Assembly (NCBI GenBank): GCA_025360045.1
Contig: JANYCY010000002.1
Coordinates: 1-48,695 of the forward strand
Reading direction: 5' to 3'
Length of the DNA: 48,695 bases
DNA from: Janthinobacterium sp.
GTDB lineage: Bacteria; Pseudomonadota; Gammaproteobacteria; Burkholderiales; Chitinibacteraceae
Of the stretch, positions 25,593-34,519 are shown in pieces. The notes under the pieces were generated by a model. The model worked only from the letters and a program-made list of their open reading frames with translations, did not search any database and was not told the origin of the DNA. Within the stretch, counting starts at the first letter, position 1; each line of letters opens with the position of its first letter. Position numbers and translations under genes: made by a program.

Positions 25593-26606
25593 ATGCACTA
25601 CTCTGCACTTTTCTTATGCCTTGCTTTTACCTTTGCCAGTGCAAATGAGCCTAGCCATAAAGCCCCTGCTCATGAAGCCCCCGCTGAACCGGAAAAACTC
25701 CACCCTACAGAAAAACCAAACGCTGAAGCCCCTCCAAAAGCAGCAAGTCATGAAGCCCCCAGCGAAGAGTCAAGCAAGGAAGCCCCTAAACTTCACGCGG
25801 CACCGCATGGAAAATACGGCATCCCTCCTAGCCATACAGCCAGCCACCGCGCCTCAAAAAACCACAACTCCCCCGCAGCACATAAAACGGCGCATCCATC
25901 TTCAGAACATGCCGCACCCCATGCGGGAGGACATTGGTCTTACGAAGGGAGCACTGGCCCTAATAGTTGGGGAGGCATGAGCCCCTCCTTTTCCTTATGT
26001 ACCGAAGGAAAAGAGCAATCGCCCATTAATATCACCACCAGCTATGCGCAAGAAATGGATAAGATTAAGTTCAGCTATGGTATGACTAAAATTACAGTTG
26101 TTAATAATGGTCATACCATTCAGCTTAATATCGATCCAGGTAGTTTTATTGAAGCGCTTGGTGCTAAATATCAGCTTTTACAATTTCACTTTCACACCCC
26201 TAGCGAAGAAGCCATTGGTGGTATTCGCTACCCTATGGTGGCGCATTTAGTGCATAAAAGTGAAGAGGGAAAATTAGCCGTGGTTGCTGCATTGATTCAG
26301 CAGGGCGCACAAGACAACCCCTTAATTGAAGCGCTCTGGGACAAAATGCCTAGTGAACATAATGAAACGCGAACTTTTGACAAGCTGACATACAGCCCTG
26401 CTGCCTTATTGCCACTGGATCAATCTTTTTATACTTTTATGGGCTCTCTCACCACGCCGCCTTGCTCTGAAGGGGTGCGTTGGCTGGTCATGAAAAACCC
26501 ACTCAGCATTTCGGCAAGGCAAATTGCCCGTTTCCAAAAAGAATTCCCCATGAATGCACGCCCCATTCAATCGCTTAATGCCCGAAATGTAATGGAGGGG
26601 ATGTAA
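25593..26606 (+). CDS. Exported alpha-type carbonic anhydrase with a His/Ala/Pro-rich linker
   Basis: Interconverts CO2 and bicarbonate in the periplasm. The 337 residues start with a signal peptide (HYSALFLCLAFTFASA, cut before NEPSH). About 95 residues of low-complexity His/Ala/Pro/Glu/Ser follow, with repeated HEAP units and 13 histidines between residues 22 and 110. The catalytic domain from ~115 to the end is complete: HWSYEGSTGPNSWG, EQSPINI, the zinc ligands in QFHFHTPSE (His199, His201) and AHLVHK (His218), and MGSLTTPPCSEGVRW with the conserved Thr-Thr and Cys. The Cys at ~136 and ~291 can form the usual disulfide. It is the lone plus-strand gene among minus-strand ones and is convergent with the methyltransferase gene 3 bases after its stop. 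The linker could hold or gather zinc. Confidence 0.93.
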   Translation: MHYSALFLCLAFTFASANEPSHKAPAHEAPAEPEKLHPTEKPNAEAPPKAASHEAPSEESSKEAPKLHAAPHGKYGIPPSHTASHRASKNHNSPAAHKTAHPSSEHAAPHAGGHWSYEGSTGPNSWGGMSPSFSLCTEGKEQSPINITTSYAQEMDKIKFSYGMTKITVVNNGHTIQLNIDPGSFIEALGAKYQLLQFHFHTPSEEAIGGIRYPMVAHLVHKSEEGKLAVVAALIQQGAQDNPLIEALWDKMPSEHNETRTFDKLTYSPAALLPLDQSFYTFMGSLTTPPCSEGVRWLVMKNPLSISARQIARFQKEFPMNARPIQSLNARNVMEGM

Positions 26607-26609
26607 GGA

Positions 26610-27389
26610 TCAAGACAACTCCCCCACTTGTCTTTGCCGCTCGTAGCAAAGAATGGCGGCCGCTGCGGCAACATTTAAAGATTCAATTTTCCCGCCCATT
26701 GGAATCGTCAGCCGTAAGCTGGCGATTGCTTGCATCGCTTGCGAAACACCCGCGCCTTCAGAGCCTAACACCAAGGCCAAATTTGCAGCCAGATTCGCCT
26801 TGTAGGGAGGGATCGCTTGCTCAAGCACGGTAACGGCGACCTCCCCCTTAAATTGCTCAGCAAAGACCGGTAAATCGGTGTGCTCTAGCATGTCTAAAAC
26901 AAAATGTGCGCCCATCCCCGCTCGCAACACCTTGGGTGACCAGATGTCAGCGCATTCATCAGCAAGCAAGACTTGATCCACCCCAAATGCAGCAGCCGTG
27001 CGCAAAATCGTGCCCACATTACCAGGGTCTTGTACACCATCAAGCAGCAGGCAAAAACCATCTTGTCGCACCGCCACAGCGGGAGGAATGCTATAGAGCG
27101 CCATAATGCCAGTGGTGCTGGGTAAATCGCTCAGTTCAGCAAATAGTGCTTCCTCCAAGACCAGCTGTGGCGCAGCAAAGCGCTGCAATAACGCTTGCAC
27201 TTCTGCGTGATCAAGTGCGGCAGGTGTGAGAATGATTTTTTCAACTGCACCGCCTACGTCAGCCAGCGCCAATAATAGGTGCGTACCATCAAGCAGCGTT
27301 TGCCCTAATTTGCGCCGCTCACGTCGACTGGAAGACAGCTTGAGTAAAGATTTAAAAAAAGGATTCTGGCGGGAAGAAATAACAAGCAT
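26610..27389 (-). CDS. TrmH-family (SpoU) RNA 2'-O-ribose methyltransferase
   Basis: Predicted rRNA or tRNA 2'-O-methyltransferase with a SPOUT knot. The 259 residues have an N-terminal RNA-binding substrate domain (ISSRQNPFFKSLLKLSSSRRERRKLGQTLLDGTHLL) of the RlmB kind. The SPOUT domain carries LLDGVQDPGNVGTILRTAAAFG (motif 1, Asn/Arg), LVLGSEGAGVS (motif 2) and IPMGGKIESLNVAAAAAILCYE (motif 3, the SAM knot). The exact RNA and nucleotide are not predictable. It ends the motA-motB-MTase-HDOD run, 18 bases after the HDOD gene, so it may be co-transcribed. Confidence 0.9.
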   Translation of the reverse strand: MLVISSRQNPFFKSLLKLSSSRRERRKLGQTLLDGTHLLLALADVGGAVEKIILTPAALDHAEVQALLQRFAAPQLVLEEALFAELSDLPSTTGIMALYSIPPAVAVRQDGFCLLLDGVQDPGNVGTILRTAAAFGVDQVLLADECADIWSPKVLRAGMGAHFVLDMLEHTDLPVFAEQFKGEVAVTVLEQAIPPYKANLAANLALVLGSEGAGVSQAMQAIASLRLTIPMGGKIESLNVAAAAAILCYERQRQVGELS

Positions 27390-27407
27390 AAATAACCTAA
27401 GACAAAA

Positions 27408-28814
27408 TCAGCGAGACTGAGCAGGGTGATGGGATAAAGCGCGGCTGGTAAGCAGGCCAATTTGTTTGAAATGTTGGTAATGCGTTTCGATGAGCGCATT
27501 TCCGCCTTTTCTATCTGAGTAGATAATGCCAACGGCCTTATCTCCCACAAAAATAGACATCGCACAAAAATCCTCATTACCCACTTGCGCTCGAAAGCCA
27601 AGCGGAAGCATCGGCTCTAGCGTGGCGGCATTGCTATCATGAAACCAAATGCTTTGCTGCTTGAGCATTAAGCGAGTTAGTAAATGGGGCTCATCTAATT
27701 TAACGTACAGCTGTCTGGCGGGGTCATCTACATCGATACCATGTGCAAAGCGCGTTTTAATGGCATTTTCGCCCGCAACCAAGAGCGCAAATAAGATTCG
27801 CCGCATACCCAGGCCTTCGTCCAAAGCACGTACGGCCAAGCCCATGATTTGATTGGCTGGCGCGCCTTGAATCCCCGCCACATGCAGCGCCTGCAAGCGT
27901 TCGGCAAGAATGTCTTTTTCGGCACTCGCCTCTACTACCGCAGGGGCTACAACCGCCGCAGCAACTGGCTGAGGCCATTCACCCGGCAACATCGGCAACC
28001 AACGCGCCGCTGGCCAGCCTTGCTTTTGCGGCTCATTTCTAGCGTAAACCAGCATCAGGCGATTGGTGCGCTGCCAAATATCATCCACGTTGGTGTTAAG
28101 CACTTCGGCCATCGTGCGCAAAGATTTCGCCACATCTGGCTGCCACCAACCCTTATCCAGCAAACCCGCTAACTGTAGCGTGGCATATTGCAATACTTGT
28201 CGGGGCATCGCATCCGTCGTAGGCGCCGCCAATAACACACTTAAAGACTGAGGGAGCGACCACGCGGCCAGTAACACTTGGGCTTGATCTTTGCCATGCG
28301 GCGCGGAAGGATCGGCGTCATGAGCAAGCAGCTCTAAGACTTCTGGCAGCTTACTGAGCAAGGCCGAGATAAATATTTCATCTAAATGCGCATCGTAACG
28401 TTCCGCTGCAAATTCACGTGCCATTTTTGCTGAAAATCGGCTATCCGCGAGGCATTTATGGATACGCGCAATGGTACGTGGATGGCTTTGCAAGACCTCC
28501 TCTAGAACAGGCATTCTGGCAAAATGCTCGATAAAGGGAGCAACCCCCATTAGCATTACAATGCCATTAATGGTGGTGATATCCGCGGCCATACTATTTT
28601 TTTGCCGCTGATTAATATAGCGCAGTGCTTGAGCGGTAAGCAGTGGATCTTTTAAAACGATATCGGCCAAATCAGAAGGATTAAGGCGATCTGCTCGCCG
28701 TAAAGCCGCCAATAATTGCTCACGACTAGATTGCAAAATAGGTAAGCCACGGCGAGCCCAATAGGCTAGCCATGCAAGATTACTAGGTACTTCGGATTGA
28801 GCTAGATTGTCCAT
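27408..28814 (-). CDS. HDOD-domain signalling protein
   Basis: A 468-residue soluble protein with an N-terminal HDOD domain (residues ~30-240). This is an HD-like helical fold without phosphodiesterase residues; HDOD proteins regulate c-di-GMP, motility or stress responses. Hallmarks are LNPSDLADIVLKDPLLTAQALRYIN, GIVMLMGVAPFIEHFARMP and EIFISALLSKLPEVLELLAHD. The C-terminal ~150 residues (IMGLAVRALDEGLGMRRILFALLVA, VGNEDFCAMSIFVGDKAVGIIYSDRKG) look like a GAF-type sensory domain. Start: ATG 28814 is used. A TTG at 28838 would overlap the methyltransferase by 37 bases; with the ATG the overlap is 13. It follows motA-motB-MTase, so a role in motility output is a fair inference. Confidence 0.86.
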   Translation of the reverse strand: MDNLAQSEVPSNLAWLAYWARRGLPILQSSREQLLAALRRADRLNPSDLADIVLKDPLLTAQALRYINQRQKNSMAADITTINGIVMLMGVAPFIEHFARMPVLEEVLQSHPRTIARIHKCLADSRFSAKMAREFAAERYDAHLDEIFISALLSKLPEVLELLAHDADPSAPHGKDQAQVLLAAWSLPQSLSVLLAAPTTDAMPRQVLQYATLQLAGLLDKGWWQPDVAKSLRTMAEVLNTNVDDIWQRTNRLMLVYARNEPQKQGWPAARWLPMLPGEWPQPVAAAVVAPAVVEASAEKDILAERLQALHVAGIQGAPANQIMGLAVRALDEGLGMRRILFALLVAGENAIKTRFAHGIDVDDPARQLYVKLDEPHLLTRLMLKQQSIWFHDSNAATLEPMLPLGFRAQVGNEDFCAMSIFVGDKAVGIIYSDRKGGNALIETHYQHFKQIGLLTSRALSHHPAQSR

Positions 28815-29521
28815 ACTAAAAGTCGGCTGCCTTTCCAATCTCCAATATCTAATACGCGGGCAGGTGGCGCATTAGGGATATCAAAGCTATTGCTAATTAA
28901 TAGGCTGCCTGGGCGCATTTCATTTTTTGCTTTTTCCCAAAGCTGAATCATCGGCTCAGGGGATAAATAAGCATACACCACATCATAATCAAGCAGATCA
29001 ACAGCAAATACATCACCATGTTGCCAATTGGCCTTGCTTCTGGCTAATCGCAAACGGCCAATTAACCAAGGAATCCATGCTAATTCAACGCCATTTACAT
29101 ACACATCGGGCCGATAACGTGCAAACCAAGCCAGCACGGTGCCTGTGCCTGCTCCTAAATCAATTAAACGAGCGCCTTCAGGTACTTGATCCGCCAATAT
29201 CTTGAGCGCTTGTGAATTACTTAAATAAAGCGGCACTCGATTACGCAATACACCACCAAAAACCATCCAACTTAATAATAAGGCCCCCAAATACCAGCGC
29301 GAATCAATGGATACATTTAAAGCCAATAGCAATAAAAACGGGAATGCCGAATGAATAAATGCCCACCATTTTCTATCATGCCAGCGCAATGCGCCTACCA
29401 AGGAAAACACCGCGACCAACGTGGCCCAAAATAATGCGGGCCATTTAAAAGCACTCACGATCACTGCGGCCAGCAGCATTGCGCTTAGCTGAATCAAAAC
29501 AAAGCGCAAAGCCTGTGTCAT
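28802..29521 (-). CDS. Membrane-anchored SAM-dependent methyltransferase, unknown substrate
   Basis: A 239-residue protein. The N-terminal ~95 residues form about three hydrophobic helices (LIQLSAMLLAAVIVSAFKW, ATLVAVFSLVGAL, FPFLLLLALNVSI and LGALLLSWMVFGG). A class I Rossmann methyltransferase follows, with motif I LIDLGAGTGTVLAWFARY, then GVELAWIPWLI (motif II acidic residue), WQHGDVFAVDL and YDVVYAYLSPEPM. Its ATG overlaps the motB stop (ATGA), and its own end overlaps the HDOD start by 13 bases, so it is translationally tied to both. The substrate is not known. The membrane anchor and position suggest an envelope or flagellar-motor-related target; that is inference. A small-molecule or lipid substrate is equally possible. 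Confidence 0.8.
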   Translation of the reverse strand: MTQALRFVLIQLSAMLLAAVIVSAFKWPALFWATLVAVFSLVGALRWHDRKWWAFIHSAFPFLLLLALNVSIDSRWYLGALLLSWMVFGGVLRNRVPLYLSNSQALKILADQVPEGARLIDLGAGTGTVLAWFARYRPDVYVNGVELAWIPWLIGRLRLARSKANWQHGDVFAVDLLDYDVVYAYLSPEPMIQLWEKAKNEMRPGSLLISNSFDIPNAPPARVLDIGDWKGSRLLVWTI

Positions 29522-30417
29522 TTACCCGTCTTTTTTACAGTAGGTGCCTCAGCAGCAGGTGCTTCATCTTGGCCTTTACCTGCTTGTTGACGGATATTGT
29601 CTTCGGCCTCGTGATTAAGGACCACAATACTAATACGACGATTAACCGGATTATAAATATTGCCCGTATCCAGCGGTACAACATCGCCAAAACCATTGAC
29701 GCGTAATATTTTTTTATCCGATAAACCGCCTGCCACTAATTCACGGCGAGAAGCATTGGCACGATCAGCAGATAGTTCCCAATTGCTATAGCCATCATCC
29801 CCACCGGCAAAGCGTGAGGAATCAGTATGCCCAGAAAGTGAAACTGCATTAGGTACTTCATTTAAAAATTCGGCGATTTCACGCAGCATATCGCGGCTGA
29901 AAGATTCCAAATCTGAGCTGCCCGATTTAAACATCGGTCGATTCTGCTCATCTACAATTTGGATTCTTAAACCTTCGGCAACCATATCCAATTTAAGCTG
30001 ATTTTTAAATTGTGCTAATTTGGAGTTTTCTTTGATTTTATTATCCATCAAAGCTTCAAATTTTTGTTTTAGTTCTGAAAGGCGTTTTTTATCTTTGGCC
30101 GCAACCGAAACCACATCCCCATTTTTAACTTGACCAGCTTGTTTGGTAATGTCATTCCCTCCGCCTTTAATCAAAGAAGTTGCATCTCCAGCACCGTCCC
30201 CTCCCGACATAGATACTTTGAGTGGGTTCGCAAAATAGCTGGTAATCCCCTTCATTGTGCCTTTAGACACGGAGCCAAGAAGCCACATCAACAAAAAGAA
30301 GGCCATCATTGCAGTCACAAAATCGGCGTAAGCAATCTTCCACGCGCCACCATGATGGCCATGACCACCTTTTTTGATGCGTTTTACAACAATGGGGCGT
30401 TGTGAATCATCGCTCAT
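29518..30417 (-). CDS. motB: Flagellar motor stator protein MotB
   Basis: Stator subunit that anchors the proton channel to peptidoglycan. The 299 residues have a single N-terminal membrane helix, YADFVTAMMAFFLLMWLLG, with the essential proton-accepting Asp (equivalent to Asp32). A plug/linker segment follows, and the C-terminal OmpA-like peptidoglycan-binding domain carries LSGHTDSSRFAGGDDGYSNWELSADRANASRREL. The start has the basic N-terminus PIVVKRIKKGGHGHHGG. It lies 28 bases after motA, and its stop overlaps the methyltransferase start (ATGA). Confidence 0.97.
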   Translation of the reverse strand: MSDDSQRPIVVKRIKKGGHGHHGGAWKIAYADFVTAMMAFFLLMWLLGSVSKGTMKGITSYFANPLKVSMSGGDGAGDATSLIKGGGNDITKQAGQVKNGDVVSVAAKDKKRLSELKQKFEALMDNKIKENSKLAQFKNQLKLDMVAEGLRIQIVDEQNRPMFKSGSSDLESFSRDMLREIAEFLNEVPNAVSLSGHTDSSRFAGGDDGYSNWELSADRANASRRELVAGGLSDKKILRVNGFGDVVPLDTGNIYNPVNRRISIVVLNHEAEDNIRQQAGKGQDEAPAAEAPTVKKTGK

Positions 30418-30445
30418 TTTGGGCTACCTTAAAATCAATACTGTT

Positions 30446-31306
30446 TTACTTACCTTTGGCATTCTTAACGTGTTCTTCCAGCTCTTTAAAGCTAGGACGA
30501 TCACTACCACTGAGTGCTTTACGACCAAATTCAACCGCCACTTGTGGCGCATAGCCATTTAGGCTGGCTAATAAAGTAACCTTCACCGCCTGAAAAGCAA
30601 TATTTGTAGCGGCACCTTGTTTTTCAAGCACCGTTGCCAAAGGGCCAAAAAAGCCGTACGCCAACCAAATCCCCATAAACGTCCCCACCAGCGCCGCACC
30701 AATCAACTCACCCAAAGCAGGCGGAGGTAGATGTAAAGACCCCATTACGTGAACCACGCCCATAACCGCGGCCACAATACCAAACGCGGGCAAACCATCG
30801 GCCAGTTTAGTAATCGCATCAACGGCTACATGCGCATCTGCATGGTGGGCTTCTAGCTCTACATCCATTAGGTTTTCAATTTCCATGGAATTAAGATTTC
30901 CACCCACCATTAGGCGTAAGTAATCGCAGAGGAATTCAGTTAAATGGTGATCATGCGACACGGAGGCATATTTAGAAATAATGGGACTGGAATGTGGATC
31001 TTCGATATCAGTTTCGATCGACATTAAGCCTTCTTTCCGTACTTTAGAAAGAATTTCAAACATCATGGCAAATAAATCCATGAAAAATGGCTTGGTGTAA
31101 GGTGTATTTTTAAATAGTAAAGGAAGTGCCGCCGCGGTTTGTTTCATCCCCTTGCCGCCTTGAGCAGCAATCATCGCGCCAATAGCGCCCCCGAAAATAA
31201 TAACGAGTTCAGATGGCTGCCAAAACGTGCCTAAATGCCCGCCGTGTACTGCGTAAGCGCCCAGAATACAAACGCACATAAAAATATAGCCAATAATGAC
31301 GAACAT
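30446..31306 (-). CDS. motA: Flagellar motor stator protein MotA
   Basis: Proton-channel subunit of the flagellar stator. The 286 residues are full length and open with MFVIIGYIFMCVCILGAYAV. Four membrane helices are visible. The cytoplasmic loop holds VRKEGLMSIETDIEDPHSS, with the Arg/Glu pair that contacts FliG. LADGLPAFGIVAAVMGVVHVMGS and GAALVGTFMGIWLAYGFFGP carry the conserved helix 3-4 prolines and glycines. ATG 31306 has AGGGA about 9 bases before it. The upstream 126 bases lack a recognisable FliA (sigma-28) promoter, so control of this stator operon is unclear. Confidence 0.97.
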   Translation of the reverse strand: MFVIIGYIFMCVCILGAYAVHGGHLGTFWQPSELVIIFGGAIGAMIAAQGGKGMKQTAAALPLLFKNTPYTKPFFMDLFAMMFEILSKVRKEGLMSIETDIEDPHSSPIISKYASVSHDHHLTEFLCDYLRLMVGGNLNSMEIENLMDVELEAHHADAHVAVDAITKLADGLPAFGIVAAVMGVVHVMGSLHLPPPALGELIGAALVGTFMGIWLAYGFFGPLATVLEKQGAATNIAFQAVKVTLLASLNGYAPQVAVEFGRKALSGSDRPSFKELEEHVKNAKGK

Positions 31307-31396
31307 GCGTCAGCTTCCCTGTAATGACGTAATGAATTAACTTACTTAGCTTGCATATTAGAAGATTGAATTGAACGCCACAACCAATCAAGGCTA

Positions 31397-31424
31397 ATTA
31401 AAACGAAATGAATGACGTTTTAAT
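31397..31424 (-). terminator. AT-rich inverted repeat after rnhB, possible terminator
   Basis: A perfect 9-bp inverted repeat ATTAAAACG / CGTTTTAAT (31397-31405/31416-31424) with a 10-base loop, located 9 bases after the rnhB stop. It lacks a T-run after the stem on the minus strand, so termination here is uncertain. Confidence 0.45.
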
Positions 31425-31432
31425 GCCTTTTA

Positions 31433-32005
31433 CTAAAACAGAGCGCTCGCTTTGATGACGGGACCAAAGCTTTTTCTATGTTCAGGGCAAGGGCCGAGGC
31501 GCTTTAAGGCCTCTAAGTGCTGGGCGGTGGGATAGCCTTTATGCTGTGCAAAGCCATAACCCGGATATAAAACCTCAAAGGTTTCTATATCCCGATCTCG
31601 GCTGACTTTAGCCAAGATCGATGCAGCAGAGATGCATGCTTCTAAGGCATCCCCACCGACAATAGCTCGACCTGGTACGGTTAAGCCCTTGGGCACGCGA
31701 TTACCATCAATCAAAGCTTCATCAGGCACAACGGCGAGGCCTGCAACTGCACGCTGCATAGCCAGCATGCTGGCGTGTAAGATATTAAGCTCGTCAATTT
31801 CTTCGATCGAAGCACTTGCGACCGACCAAGAGACGGCACAGGCTTGGATTAAATCAAACAACACCTCACGACGACGTGCCGTTAATTTTTTTGAATCATT
31901 AAGCCATGGCAAATCATACTGCTCAGGTAAAATCACTGCGGCAGCATACACCGCGCCTGCCAATGGCCCCCTGCCCGCCTCGTCTACACCACAAATCAAA
32001 CGCAC
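31433..32005 (-). CDS. rnhB: Ribonuclease HII
   Basis: Degrades RNA in RNA-DNA hybrids and removes misincorporated ribonucleotides. The 190 residues begin [22 protein letters not shown], which holds the first catalytic Asp-Glu pair, and later have DGNRVPKG (motif near the third Asp) and [17 protein letters not shown]. The start is GTG 32005 with AGGGG 7 bases upstream. A longer GTG start at 32029 would add eight non-conserved residues. The first 10 bases overlap the 3' end of lpxB. It closes the lipid A block, as in E. coli. Confidence 0.95.
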   Translation of the reverse strand: MRLICGVDEAGRGPLAGAVYAAAVILPEQYDLPWLNDSKKLTARRREVLFDLIQACAVSWSVASASIEEIDELNILHASMLAMQRAVAGLAVVPDEALIDGNRVPKGLTVPGRAIVGGDALEACISAASILAKVSRDRDIETFEVLYPGYGFAQHKGYPTAQHLEALKRLGPCPEHRKSFGPVIKASALF

Positions 32006-33198
32006 ACTTTTACCCCTAATACAGAACACACCGCATCCGCTGCACGCTCAGCGGCGCCACAGCGTAAGCTAAGGTGCAAATCTGCAAAGCGATGGCTGAG
32101 TGCTGCTGCAAGCCGCTTGTCATCATATAAATTGCTAATTACTTGTACCAAATTATCTGCACTTGCATCGTCTTGCAATAACTCGGGCACAATAAACTGC
32201 CCAGCCAGCACATTAGGTAAGCTGACATAAGGCAAGCGCAACTTTCTTTTAACCATGCGATAAGTCAGAGGAGATAGGCGATAAGTGACCACCATAGGCT
32301 GACGTGACATCATTGCCTCTAAGGTGGCTGTGCCAGACGCTAGCAAAATCACATCAGCCGCCTGCATCGCTTCGTGGGCATGACCAAACATCAAACGAAA
32401 CGGTAGCTCTTGGGCGCCCTGCTTCCAGATCTCTTGCTCAAATAACAGCCGTGTTTCACGCGTGACAAAAGGCACTAAAAATAAAGCATGGGGATAACGA
32501 TCAAGTAATTTTTTGGCGGTTTCAACGAACAAAGTCGCCAGCATCTCCACTTCACTCTGCCGACTGCCTGGTAAGAGTGTGAACACGGCGCGTTGCGGCG
32601 GGATTTCTAAAGTCTCTCGCACCGCAGCTTGATTAGGCTCAGCAGGGAAAATCTCGGCCAGCGGATGCCCTACATAGGTAGCAGGAATGTGCGCATCTTG
32701 ATAGATTTTTTCCTCAAAAGGAAAAAGCAGCAGCATATGCGATACGCATTTTCCGATCTTTTTAAGCCGTTCCGAGCGCCAAGCCCAAACCGATGGACCA
32801 ACATAATGAATCGTTGGAATGCCGGCCTGTTTTAGCGATTTCTCTAAACCAAAATTAAAATCAGGGGCATCAATGCCGATAAATAAATCAGGTTTGTCGC
32901 TAAGTAATTGCCGTTTTAATTGCCGGCGAATACGCAGCAATTCGGGCAAATGGCGAATCACTTCCAAATAGCCACGCACGGCCAGCTTTTCCATCGGCAC
33001 AATCGATGAACAGCCCGCAGCCTGCATTTTAGGCCCAGCAATGCCAAAGAATTCGGCATGAGGCAGGCGTTGCTTTAGGGCCAGAATAAGTTGGCTTCCT
33101 AATAAATCGCCTGAAGACTCGCCCGCCACCACGGCAATACGCAAGCGAGCCTGAGTATTGCCATGAAGATCACCATGAGTATTAAGTATGCGCTGCAT
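31996..33198 (-). CDS. lpxB: Lipid-A-disaccharide synthase
   Basis: Joins UDP-2,3-diacylglucosamine to lipid X to make the lipid A disaccharide on the inner face of the inner membrane. The 400-residue GT19 protein has [19 protein letters not shown] at its N-terminus, [42 protein letters not shown] and [14 protein letters not shown] 33198 is chosen: it lies one base after the lpxA stop, and a longer start at 33231 would overlap lpxA. Operon order lpxD-fabZ-lpxA-lpxB-rnhB matches other proteobacteria. Confidence 0.96.
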   Translation of the reverse strand: MQRILNTHGDLHGNTQARLRIAVVAGESSGDLLGSQLILALKQRLPHAEFFGIAGPKMQAAGCSSIVPMEKLAVRGYLEVIRHLPELLRIRRQLKRQLLSDKPDLFIGIDAPDFNFGLEKSLKQAGIPTIHYVGPSVWAWRSERLKKIGKCVSHMLLLFPFEEKIYQDAHIPATYVGHPLAEIFPAEPNQAAVRETLEIPPQRAVFTLLPGSRQSEVEMLATLFVETAKKLLDRYPHALFLVPFVTRETRLLFEQEIWKQGAQELPFRLMFGHAHEAMQAADVILLASGTATLEAMMSRQPMVVTYRLSPLTYRMVKRKLRLPYVSLPNVLAGQFIVPELLQDDASADNLVQVISNLYDDKRLAAALSHRFADLHLSLRCGAAERAADAVCSVLGVKVCV

Positions 33199-33199
33199 C

Positions 33200-33976
33200 T
33201 TAACGAATAATTCCGCGCGTAGATTGCGCAAAAAAGTCTACAAAGGATTGCAGCTCAGGCTGAGTCTCACATTGAGCCTCAATCAGCGCTCTCGCCTCTA
33301 CAAATGGCAAGCCTTGGCGGTAGAGCGCTTTATATGCGCGTTTGATATGAAGAATCTGCTCACCATTAAAGCCACGGCGTTTTAATCCTTCGCTATTAAT
33401 GCCATTCGGTACCGCGCGATTGCCCGCTGCCATCACAAATGGCGGCACATCTTGCGCCACTGCGGCCGTAAAGGCGGTCATAGCATGCTCCGCAATTTTG
33501 CAGAATTGATGCACGGTGGTAAAACCACCTAAAATCACCCAATCCCCAATATGCACATGACCCGCTAGCGTGGTGTTATTGGCAAAAATAGTATGGCTAC
33601 CAATTTTACAATCATGCGCGATATGTACATACGCCATAATCCAATTGTCATTTCCAATGGTAGTCACACCCTCGTCTTGAGCGGTTCCCGTTGAAATAGT
33701 GACATTTTGGAAAATAGTATTGCCATCGCCAATCACAAGACGAGTGGGCTCACCCGCGTATTTTTTATCTTGCGGTGCGCAGCCAATGCTGGAAAAAGAA
33801 TAAAAGCGATTATGACAACCTATTTGCGTGTGCCCATCAATCACGACATGGGCTTCTAATTTAGAACCTGCACCAATCGATACATGCTCACCAATAACGC
33901 AAAAAGGGCCGATCTCTACATCATCGGCAAGCTTGGCACCGTCGTGAATAATGGCGGAAGGGTGAATTTTAGGCAT
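33200..33976 (-). CDS. lpxA: UDP-N-acetylglucosamine acyltransferase
   Basis: First step of lipid A synthesis: 3-O-acylation of UDP-GlcNAc with hydroxyacyl-ACP. The 258 residues form a left-handed beta-helix of hexapeptide repeats from the N-terminus (IHPSAIIHDGAKLADDVEIGPFCVIG). The catalytic His and binding residues lie in YVHIAHDCKIGSHTIFANNTTLAGHVHIGDWVILGG. The C-terminal helical part has AGNRAVPNGINSEGLKRRGF. It ends one base before lpxB, and fabZ precedes it by 18 bases. Confidence 0.97.
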   Translation of the reverse strand: MPKIHPSAIIHDGAKLADDVEIGPFCVIGEHVSIGAGSKLEAHVVIDGHTQIGCHNRFYSFSSIGCAPQDKKYAGEPTRLVIGDGNTIFQNVTISTGTAQDEGVTTIGNDNWIMAYVHIAHDCKIGSHTIFANNTTLAGHVHIGDWVILGGFTTVHQFCKIAEHAMTAFTAAVAQDVPPFVMAAGNRAVPNGINSEGLKRRGFNGEQILHIKRAYKALYRQGLPFVEARALIEAQCETQPELQSFVDFFAQSTRGIIR

Positions 33977-33994
33977 ATTGACTTTTAAAATTGA

Positions 33995-34447
33995 TTAACG
34001 CTTAACTTCACGCTGTGCACACATCAAATCGGCTTCGGCAGCCAATTCATCCCCCACAAAAGCTTGTGCTTTATATTTCCAAATACCCCGTTTATTGGCC
34101 GTAATTTGTACGCACAAAGTCAATTGATCACCCGGCACAACTTGACGTTTAAAGCGCGCGTTATCAATCCCTGCGAAGAAATACAGCGAGTCTTCTGATG
34201 GTGCAACTTCCAAACTTTTATACGACAAAACACCGGCGGCTTGCGCCAGCGCTTCCATAATCAGTACACCCGGCATAACCGGATAGGTCGGAAAATGGCC
34301 TTGAAAAAAGGGCTCATTAATGGTGACATTTTTAATGGCTTTAATCGAAACACCCGGCTGCAAATCTAATACGCGATCAATTAATAAAAACGGATAGCGG
34401 TGCGGCAAGCATTTAGCGATTTCTAAAACATCCATAATTTGACTCAT
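33995..34447 (-). CDS. fabZ: 3-hydroxyacyl-[acyl-carrier-protein] dehydratase
   Basis: Dehydrates 3-hydroxyacyl-ACP in fatty acid elongation and competes with LpxA/LpxD for the same substrate. The 150-residue hot-dog fold protein has [19 protein letters not shown] and [29 protein letters not shown], which contain the catalytic His and Glu. The start is ATG 34447, with an alternative ATG four codons in. It sits between lpxD and lpxA, as in most Gram-negatives. Confidence 0.97.
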   Translation of the reverse strand: MSQIMDVLEIAKCLPHRYPFLLIDRVLDLQPGVSIKAIKNVTINEPFFQGHFPTYPVMPGVLIMEALAQAAGVLSYKSLEVAPSEDSLYFFAGIDNARFKRQVVPGDQLTLCVQITANKRGIWKYKAQAFVGDELAAEADLMCAQREVKR

Positions 34448-34519
34448 TACTCTTACTCTCCAACCGGCGTTTGTGCGCCGTAGTTCTCTGCAATTAATAC
34501 GATAAACACATTATTCAAA

